The notes under the pieces are model-generated. The model had not been told where the DNA came from. It was given only the letters and a program-made list of their open reading frames with translations, and searched no databases. Both the position numbers and the translations under genes were made by a program. A DNA stretch of 21,340 bases from UBA3210 sp002363635 (lineage in GTDB: Bacteria; Bacillota_I; Bacilli_A; RFN20; CAG-449). Each line of letters begins with the position of its first letter. The stretch's first letter is position 1. The stretch lies in contig CAMPBT010000014.1 in NCBI GenBank assembly GCA_946641515.1, positions 1-21,340 of the forward strand. Reading direction: 5' to 3'. Positions 19,509-21,340 of the stretch are shown piece after piece.

Positions 19509-21332
19509 ATGGACAACAACGAATTTGAAAATGTTGATCGTAGCATGAAAGATTCCTACATCATTAAGAGAACTTGGCAATACATTAAACCCTATTGGAA
19601 AAGATTATTACTCGCCTCAATCTTAATGATCTTGATGATTGTCTTACAGCTCGTCAATCCTCTATTTACAAAACAAATTATTGATATCATTACAATTAAA
19701 TATGTAGAAGGAACTACTGATGTAATTATTCCTATGACTCAAGAAAATTTAAATTGGGTCTTCATATGGTCAGCAATCTACTTTGCATGTGTACTTGGAA
19801 ATGCAGTACTCCTCTACATCAACACAATGCTTTTACAGCATTTAGGTCAAGACGTAATTTATGATTTACGTATGACAGTATTTGAACATATTGATTCATT
19901 ATCAGTTAACCAATTAAATAACATTCCAGTTGGTTCTTTAGTAACTAGACTCACTTCAGATACTAACCAATTATCTGATTTATTTACTAACACAATCGTT
20001 AACTTATTAAAGAACTTCTTATTACTTGTTGGTACACTTGGCTTTATGTTCTATATGAACTGGGTTTTAGCGTTATATATATCTATATATATTCCATTAA
20101 TCTTTGCAATTACATTTATCTTTAGAAAATATTTAAGAAAGAACTATAGAATTGTTAGAAAGAACTTCTCTATCATGAATGCTTTCTTAAATGAAAATAT
20201 TTCTGGTATGAAGATCACTCAAATATTCAACCAAGAAAGTAGAAAGATTAATGAATTTGATAAACTCAACAAGAACATTATTGAATCAAGACAAAAAGAT
20301 ATCCGTATCTTCTCTGTCTTTAGACCATTAATCTCATTATTATATTTCTCTGCAGTTGCCTTAACATTCTTTGTTGGAGTTCAATACGCTTTAGCAGGAG
20401 TTATGACAATAGGTGCAGTTTATGCATTCTATCAATATGTTTCTAACATGTTCAACCCTATTCAGGAACTTGCAGATCAATTCAACTCATTACAAAGAGC
20501 CTTCACTTCATGTGAAAGATTATATACTCTTCTTGATACTAAACCAGAAGTACTTGATAGAGATGATGCAATAGAAATTGATCATTTTGAAGGTAAGATT
20601 GAATTCAAACATGTTTGGTTTGCATACAAAGATGAAAACTGGATTTTAAAAGATGTTTCATTCACTGTTGAACCAAAACAAGTAGTTGCCTTTGTCGGTG
20701 CTACTGGTGCAGGTAAAACAACAATCTTACAATTAATTGTAAGAAACTATGAAGTTCAAAAAGGTGAAATCTTAATTGATGGAATCAATGTTAAGAACAT
20801 CAAGATGTCTTCTTTACATAAAGCATTTGGTCAAATGCTACAAGATGTCTTCCTCTTCTCTGGAACAATTGCTTCAAACATTGCTTTAAGAGATGAAGAT
20901 ATCTCTAGAGATGAAATCATTGAAGCTTCAAAATATGTTAACGCTCATGACTTCATTATGAAGCAAGAACATGGTTATGATGAAGAAGTCCAAGAAAGAG
21001 GTGAAAACTTCTCTTCAGGACAAAGACAATTATTATCTTTTGCAAGAACCATCGTTCATAAGCCACAGATTTTAATTCTTGATGAAGCTACTGCAAATAT
21101 CGATACTGAAACTGAACAAGTAATTCAGCAGTCATTATTAAAGATGATGTCAATTGGTACAATGCTTATTGTTGCACATAGACTTTCCACAATTCAGCAT
21201 GCAGATAACATTATTTGTTTACAACATGGTGAATTAATTGAACAAGGAAATCATCAACAATTATTAAAGAAGCATGGTTATTACTATAATCTATACAGAT
21301 TACAGTACGAAGACCAAGAAAACAGTAAATAG
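19509..21332 (+). CDS. ABC exporter half-transporter, catalytic-site subunit
   Basis: The 607-aa product has a six-helix ABC exporter domain (about 20-340) with a large first extracellular loop (KYVEGTTDVIIPMTQENLNW). A nucleotide-binding domain follows, with Walker A GATGAGKT (397-404), Walker B LILDEA with catalytic Glu526, and switch His557 (AHRLSTI). Its signature is FSSGQ rather than LSGGQ, so the heterodimer would have one consensus site (this Walker A/B with the partner's LSGGQ) and one degenerate site. The two genes complement each other residue by residue, so they form one asymmetric exporter. GGAGGG (19497-19502), inside the end of the first gene, is 6 nt before the ATG, giving tight translational coupling. 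The gene ends 8 bases before the window edge and appears complete. Confidence 0.95.
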   Translation: MDNNEFENVDRSMKDSYIIKRTWQYIKPYWKRLLLASILMILMIVLQLVNPLFTKQIIDIITIKYVEGTTDVIIPMTQENLNWVFIWSAIYFACVLGNAVLLYINTMLLQHLGQDVIYDLRMTVFEHIDSLSVNQLNNIPVGSLVTRLTSDTNQLSDLFTNTIVNLLKNFLLLVGTLGFMFYMNWVLALYISIYIPLIFAITFIFRKYLRKNYRIVRKNFSIMNAFLNENISGMKITQIFNQESRKINEFDKLNKNIIESRQKDIRIFSVFRPLISLLYFSAVALTFFVGVQYALAGVMTIGAVYAFYQYVSNMFNPIQELADQFNSLQRAFTSCERLYTLLDTKPEVLDRDDAIEIDHFEGKIEFKHVWFAYKDENWILKDVSFTVEPKQVVAFVGATGAGKTTILQLIVRNYEVQKGEILIDGINVKNIKMSSLHKAFGQMLQDVFLFSGTIASNIALRDEDISRDEIIEASKYVNAHDFIMKQEHGYDEEVQERGENFSSGQRQLLSFARTIVHKPQILILDEATANIDTETEQVIQQSLLKMMSIGTMLIVAHRLSTIQHADNIICLQHGELIEQGNHQQLLKKHGYYYNLYRLQYEDQENSK

Positions 21333-21340
21333 TAATTAGG

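Noticed and set aside
1..21340. Genetic code 4 (TGA = Trp), CRISPR array, prophage or integrase module
   Set aside because: All genes are full length with Trp as TGG and no in-frame TGA. There are no regularly spaced short repeats, and no phage or integrase proteins were seen.

Overview
The window is an AT-rich stretch of a low-GC Gram-positive type chromosome. Strong AGGAGG-type ribosome-binding sites, TTGNNN/TATNNT promoters, A+T hairpin terminators, lipobox lipoproteins, a long-form HPF and a SAM riboswitch all point to Firmicutes/Bacilli, probably an uncultured gut- or rumen-type lineage near the Mollicutes. That placement is inference. The standard bacterial code fits: all 19 intact genes read through with Trp as TGG. 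Fourteen genes stop with TAA, four with TAG and one with TGA, and that TGA is followed directly by an in-frame TAA.

Bases 1-3050 are an accessory segment. A Fic protein gene (minus strand) lies between two ~102-bp direct repeats. Each repeat carries the decayed 3' end of what looks like an IS66-type transposase. A DUF4143-type AAA ATPase gene (plus strand) follows. A short GC-rich 8-mer plus a GATAAT-type palindrome recurs at the three boundaries of this segment.

Bases 3153-11963 hold single genes with their own terminators: an unrecognised 217-aa protein with a faint bilin-reductase look, a uridine-kinase/CYTH-like fusion, a four-helix membrane protein, a MATE exporter, a lipoprotein with a barnase-like RNase domain, a GNAT acetyltransferase, a Cthe_2159-like beta-helix carbohydrate-binding lipoprotein, and 5-formyl-THF cyclo-ligase.

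Bases 12108-17730 are housekeeping genes on the minus strand: a HAD phosphatase followed by two uncharacterised proteins in one operon; hpf under a palindromic promoter; and a pduL-TSCPD-metK operon behind a SAM-I-clan riboswitch with terminator and antiterminator. A phosphotransacylase is thus the first gene of a SAM-controlled operon.

Bases 17731-21332 (plus strand) encode both halves of a heterodimeric ABC exporter with one degenerate and one consensus ATPase site. A candidate operator palindrome overlaps its promoter.

No tRNA, rRNA, CRISPR array, intact insertion sequence or replication origin was recognised. No complete new defence or mobile system is demonstrated. The best leads are the riboswitch operon, the barnase-like lipoprotein and the repeat-bounded fic segment.
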